From: Alphaproteobacteria bacterium
Lineage (GTDB): Bacteria > Pseudomonadota > Alphaproteobacteria > Sphingomonadales > Sphingomonadaceae
NCBI GenBank assembly: GCA_028293055.1
Contig: JAQGLD010000279.1
Location: 1-9,035 of the forward strand
Reading direction: 5' to 3'
DNA: 9,035 bases
Shown here piece by piece: positions 6,334 through 9,035 of the stretch. Below the pieces are notes generated by a model. It saw nothing but the letters and a program-made list of their open reading frames with translations, searched no databases and was not told where the DNA came from. Positions within the stretch are counted from its first letter, which is position 1; the number at the start of each line of letters is the position of its first letter. A program made the translations under genes and the position numbers.

Positions 6334-7493
6334 AAATCCTCCGGAAGGCGCACCGTCGCGACGGCCTGGGCGGCGATGCCTTCCCCGCGTCCGGTGAAGC
6401 CGAGGCGCTCGGTCGTGGTAGCCTTGACGCTAATTCTGTCCAGAGGAAGCCGCAACAGGCCGGCGATCGACTGTCGCATCGCGAGACGGTGCGGGCCGAT
6501 TTTCGGCGACTCGCAGATGATCGTGGCGTCGACATGGTCGATGATACCGCCGCGGCCTCGGACGAGCCCTGCCGCATGGGTGACGAACCGGGACGATGCA
6601 GCGCCCCGCCATTGCGGGTCCGAAGGCGGAAAATGCTCCCCTATATCGCCTTCGCCGATCGCGCCGAGCAAGGCGTCGGTGACGGCGTGGAGGAGGACAT
6701 CGGCGTCGCTATGCCCTTTGAGGCCGCGGCTGTGGGCGATCTCGATACCGCCCATCCAGAGCGAATCGCCTTCGCCGAAGGCGTGAACGTCGAAGCCGAA
6801 GCCGGTGCGGCTGATCAACTGCGCCGCCAGCACGCGTTCGGCGCGGGCGAAATCCTCCTCGTGGGTGATCTTGTCGAGCCTCCGGTCGCCGGCGACGGTC
6901 GCGATCTCAATCCCGGCGGCGCGGCCGATCTGGGCGTCGTCAGTGGCGTCCCCGCCTGGCCAGGCGCGATGGGCGGCAAGGATCGCCCGGAAATCGAAGG
7001 CCTGCGGGGTCTGTACCGAGACTCGGCCCGCTCGCCGCACGACATCCCCCAGCTTCGCGCCGCCCTCGGCGAGCGTATCGACCACCGGGAGCACGGGTAC
7101 CGCGCCGCCATGGCTGGCGAGCGCGTCGAGCAGGCGATCGATCACCGCGGCCGGCAGGAAGGGGCGGGCGGCGTTATGGATGAGAATGCGATCGGCGCCG
7201 CCCGATGCCTCTATGGCCTCGAGACCGCGAGCGACGGAGTGACGCCGTTCGCTCCCCCCCGGCACCGGGGGGAGGAGGGGGAGGGCGCCGATCGCCTTGG
7301 CGTAGAGCGCCTCCTGTCCGGCGCCGATCACGACCTGGATCGCATCGATTGCGGGGTGGCTGAGATGCTCGATCGCATGAGCAAGCAGGCTCTTGCCGGC
7401 GAGGTGCCGATATTGCTTGGGCACGAAGCCGCCGGCCCGGCTGCCGCTTCCGGCCGCCACCACCAGGGCCAAGGTTCTGCCGCGCGACGCCAT
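6330..7493 (-). CDS. ispDF: Bifunctional IspD/IspF (MEP pathway cytidylyltransferase / cyclodiphosphate synthase)
   Basis: A 387-aa fusion catalysing two non-consecutive steps of MEP isoprenoid synthesis: CTP plus MEP to CDP-ME (IspD), and CDP-ME 2-phosphate to ME-cyclodiphosphate (IspF). The IspD half (about 1-225) has the nucleotide loop A-A-G-S-G-S-R (13-19) with P-K-Q (25-27), G-G-S-E-R near the middle, and I-H-N-A-A-R-P-F, where Asn stands at the usual Asp. The IspF half (from about 229) has metal ligands D235 and H237 (D-V-H) and H269, G-H-S-D-A-D, and the terminal [11 protein letters not shown]. The ATG at 7493 gives the expected start; the open frame continues upstream only as antisense of dusB. 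No clear Shine-Dalgarno is seen. The gene diverges from dusB and is coupled to the CinA-like gene downstream. Confidence 0.96.
   Translation of the reverse strand: MASRGRTLALVVAAGSGSRAGGFVPKQYRHLAGKSLLAHAIEHLSHPAIDAIQVVIGAGQEALYAKAIGALPLLPPVPGGSERRHSVARGLEAIEASGGADRILIHNAARPFLPAAVIDRLLDALASHGGAVPVLPVVDTLAEGGAKLGDVVRRAGRVSVQTPQAFDFRAILAAHRAWPGGDATDDAQIGRAAGIEIATVAGDRRLDKITHEEDFARAERVLAAQLISRTGFGFDVHAFGEGDSLWMGGIEIAHSRGLKGHSDADVLLHAVTDALLGAIGEGDIGEHFPPSDPQWRGAASSRFVTHAAGLVRGRGGIIDHVDATIICESPKIGPHRLAMRQSIAGLLRLPLDRISVKATTTERLGFTGRGEGIAAQAVATVRLPEDL
7252..7274. repeat. C7/G6 inverted repeat inside ispDF
   Basis: A perfect 8-bp GC stem (7252-7259 with 7267-7274) with a 7-base loop, within the IspD part that encodes the L-L-P-P-V-P-G-G linker. 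It includes a run of seven C (7254-7260). It sits in coding sequence, so it is a possible slippage or pause site, not a terminator. Confidence 0.5.
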
Positions 7494-7520
7494 CGGGCCG
7501 ATGCCTAGCGGAGCGCGATC

Positions 7521-7549
7521 TTGCCCGCCAGCGTCTTTGCCCTTATCTG
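7521..7549 (+). promoter_or_regulatory. Candidate dusB promoter with very short leader
   Basis: TTGCCC (7521-7526) and TATCTG (7544-7549) are spaced by 17 bp in the 66-bp gap between ispDF and dusB. The expected start of transcription is only a few bases before the dusB ATG at 7560, consistent with the absence of any Shine-Dalgarno. Matches are 4 of 6 (-35) and 3 of 6 (-10). Confidence 0.35.
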
Positions 7550-7559
7550 ACCCGCTCCC

Positions 7560-8558
7560 ATGCAGACGCTGAAGCCCATCGCCATCGGTCCCGTCCGGAT
7601 CGAATCGCCGGTTATCCTGGCGCCGATGACCGGCGTCACGGACCGACCGTTTCGCCGCATCGTCAAGCGCTACGGTGCCGGACTCACCGTCACCGAGATG
7701 ATCGCGAGCCAGGCGATGATCCGCGAGACCCGACAGTCGCTGCAGAAGGCGGCCTGGGATCCGATCGAGGACCCGGTGTCGATGCAGCTTGCCGGCTGCG
7801 CGCCGGCCGAGATGGCCGAGGCCGCGAAGCTCAACGAGGATCGCGGCGCAGCGATCATCGACATCAACATGGGCTGCCCGGTCAAGAAAGTGGTCAATGG
7901 CGATGCCGGGTCCGCACTGATGCGCGACCTTAAGCTCGCATCCCAAATCATTGATTCTACAGTCAAAGCTGTAAAGGTGCCGGTCACCCTGAAGATGCGC
8001 ATGGGCTGGGACCATGCCAGCCTCAACGCGCCGGAACTCGCCCGCATCGCCGAGGACCTGGGAATCCAACTGATCACCGTCCACGGCCGGACCCGCTGCC
8101 AGATGTACAAGGGCGAGGCCGATTGGCGCTTCGTCCGCCGGGTCAAGCAGGCGGTGACGCTGCCCGTGATCGTCAATGGCGACATCTGCTCGGTGGACGA
8201 TGCGGTCGCCGCGCTGGAGCAGTCGGGCGCGGACGGCGTGATGATCGGCCGTGGCGCTTATGGCCGGCCGTGGCTGCTGGGCCAGGTGATGCATTTGCTG
8301 AGCCGGGGCGAACGCCTCCCGGACCCCAGCCTCGACGATCAATATGCTTTGATTCGAGAGCAATATAAGTCGATGCTCGAACATTATGGGACCGAGGTCG
8401 GCTGCAATGTCGCGCGCAAGCATATCGGCTGGTACACGAAGGGGCTGCACGGGTCGGCCGAGTTCCGCAACGCTTTCAACAAGGAAGCCGATCCCAACAA
8501 GGCGCAGGCGATGCTCTACGATTTCTACGCGCCATGGCTGTCGAAGGCGGCAGCCTGA
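7560..8558 (+). CDS. dusB: tRNA dihydrouridine synthase B
   Basis: A 332-aa FMN enzyme that reduces specific uridines in the tRNA D-loop to dihydrouridine with NADPH. The TIM-barrel Dus signatures are in order: [11 protein letters not shown] (21-31), the catalytic Cys106 in [10 protein letters not shown]145 in T-L-K-M-R, H175 in V-H-G-R-T-R, then N-G-D-I and G-V-M-I-G-R-G. The length and the N-terminus (I-G-P-V-R-I then P-V-I-L-A-P-M) fit the DusB/NifR3 type. The ATG at 7560 lacks a Shine-Dalgarno; the conserved N-terminus leaves no better choice. Codons at about 7940-7980 are locally AT-rich. dusB commonly heads the ntr locus in alphaproteobacteria, and an ntrY-like gene follows here after 89 bp. 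Confidence 0.96.
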   Translation: MQTLKPIAIGPVRIESPVILAPMTGVTDRPFRRIVKRYGAGLTVTEMIASQAMIRETRQSLQKAAWDPIEDPVSMQLAGCAPAEMAEAAKLNEDRGAAIIDINMGCPVKKVVNGDAGSALMRDLKLASQIIDSTVKAVKVPVTLKMRMGWDHASLNAPELARIAEDLGIQLITVHGRTRCQMYKGEADWRFVRRVKQAVTLPVIVNGDICSVDDAVAALEQSGADGVMIGRGAYGRPWLLGQVMHLLSRGERLPDPSLDDQYALIREQYKSMLEHYGTEVGCNVARKHIGWYTKGLHGSAEFRNAFNKEADPNKAQAMLYDFYAPWLSKAAA

Positions 8559-8591
8559 CCGCCTCCCGCACCCGACTTGTCCCGCTCTCGG

Positions 8592-8636
8592 CATTTGTCA
8601 CAAAACACTGTGTTCTTTTTGCCACAGCGTTGTGCT
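8592..8636. promoter_or_regulatory. AT-rich intergenic island with overlapping inverted repeats upstream of ntrY
   Basis: Between dusB and ntrY (8559-8647), the stretch 8592-8636 is markedly richer in A and T than its surroundings. It holds several small dyads: TTTGT-C-ACAAA (8594-8604), AACAC-T-GTGTT (8604-8614), which is followed by a T5 run, and CACA-GCGT-TGTG (8623-8634). TTGTCA at 8595-8600 resembles a -35 box, but no good -10 follows at 17 bp. The most likely role is promoter or operator for ntrY. The short AT-rich dyad before the T-run could alternatively be a very weak terminator for dusB. Confidence 0.4.
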
Positions 8637-8647
8637 AGCCGGGTCGC

Positions 8648-9035
8648 GTGAACGCCCTGGCGCCCATCCCCCACGAAGGTAAATCCCGCTGGCGCCGCAA
8701 GCTGGTGGTAGTGTTGCGCCGAAGCCGGCTCGCGCCGGCGCTCGAGATCCTCGCTGCCCTGACCTTGGCGGGAGTCATCGTCGCCAGCTATTTCGTGATC
8801 GCCAATGCCGACCTGGCGCAGGCGCCGCTGAGGCCTCAGACGGTCGCCATGCTGCTGGTCGCGACCCTCGTGCCGGCCATGGCGCTGATGGTCCTGATGG
8901 CGCGCCGCATCGCGATGAAGCGCGCCGCGGCCTCGCCGATCGGGGGCAGGGGCCGGCTCCATGTCCGCCTCGTCGCCTTGTTCTCGTTGATCGCCAGCGT
9001 TCCGATGCTGCTGGTCGTTATCTTCGCGTCCTTGC
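8648..9035 (+). CDS. ntrY: NtrY-type nitrogen regulation sensor histidine kinase, N-terminal part
   Basis: The first 129 residues of a membrane sensor kinase; the gene runs off the right end, so HAMP, PAS and kinase domains are not in view. The frame starts at GTG 8648, the first possible start after an in-frame TAG at 8636-8638; the Shine-Dalgarno is weak. A basic N-terminus (K-S-R-W-R-R-K) is followed by hydrophobic segments at about 31-52, 64-86 and 107-128. The stretch G-R-G-R-L-H-V-R-L-V-A-L-F-S-L-I at about 100-115 is characteristic of NtrY rather than of the soluble NtrB. NtrY with its partner NtrX responds to nitrogen and, in some alphaproteobacteria, to redox or envelope state. Whether ntrX follows cannot be seen. 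Confidence 0.82.
   Translation, partial: MNALAPIPHEGKSRWRRKLVVVLRRSRLAPALEILAALTLAGVIVASYFVIANADLAQAPLRPQTVAMLLVATLVPAMALMVLMARRIAMKRAAASPIGGRGRLHVRLVALFSLIASVPMLLVVIFASL

Noticed and set aside
5411..6577. 388-codon minus-strand frame across ratA, the CinA-like gene and ispDF
   Set aside because: It is out of frame with both real minus-strand genes, and its translation is Arg-rich without motifs.
6489..7508. 339-codon plus-strand frame opposite ispDF
   Set aside because: Antisense shadow of a well-supported fusion enzyme; no start signal or family resemblance.
7494..8594. Upstream extension of the ispDF frame to base 8594, antisense to dusB
   Set aside because: IspD homology begins at the ATG at 7493. 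The extra 367 codons mirror dusB and show no IspD-related or other domain.
8604..8624. Sigma-54 promoter upstream of ntrY (TTGC at 8619-8622 as the -12 element)
   Set aside because: There is no GG at the required -24 spacing, so the match is incomplete.

Overview
The window is about 9 kb of compact, GC-rich bacterial chromosome. The run lipA - ratA/coq10-like - CinA/PncC - ispDF fusion - dusB - NtrY-type kinase, the fused ispD-ispF gene and the alphaproteobacterial form of NtrY point to an alphaproteobacterium, most likely a sphingomonad (Sphingomonadales). That placement rests on family knowledge and gene order, not on a database search. I see no tRNA, rRNA, CRISPR array, transposase or phage gene.

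Left part (1-3586): a membrane-anchored hypothetical protein, whose frame is still open at base 1, converges on a small minus-strand lipoprotein gene. Diverging from the lipoprotein is a plus-strand group: a CAP/SCP-domain lipoprotein, an APC-superfamily amino acid permease and a secreted cyclophilin-type prolyl isomerase. The last two overlap by ATGA. All the products of this part are predicted to sit in the envelope.

Middle part (3591-6333): a minus-strand beta-carbonic anhydrase diverges from lipA (lipoyl synthase), which is followed by a RatA/Coq10-like START-domain gene. Between lipA and ratA lies an inverted pair of REP-like palindromes, and the lipA reading frame ends inside the first of them. 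The ratA tail runs 76 bp antisense into the 3' end of the CinA-like gene.

Right part (6330-9035): ispDF (two steps of the MEP isoprenoid pathway) and the CinA-like gene form a minus-strand pair joined by an ATGA overlap. dusB (tRNA dihydrouridine synthase) diverges from ispDF across 66 bp. After an unusually AT-rich gap comes the start of an ntrY-type sensor kinase that runs off the window. In many alphaproteobacteria dusB (nifR3) is followed by ntrB-ntrC and then ntrY-ntrX; here ntrY follows dusB directly.

Most of the window is ordinary core-genome content, and I do not see a clear undescribed system. The points most worth a second look are the REP-like pair and its capture by lipA, the ratA/CinA tail overlap, the AT-rich patches before ntrY and inside dusB, the missing ntrBC pair, possible leaderless starts at lipA and dusB, and an Asn in place of the usual Asp in the IspD half of IspDF.
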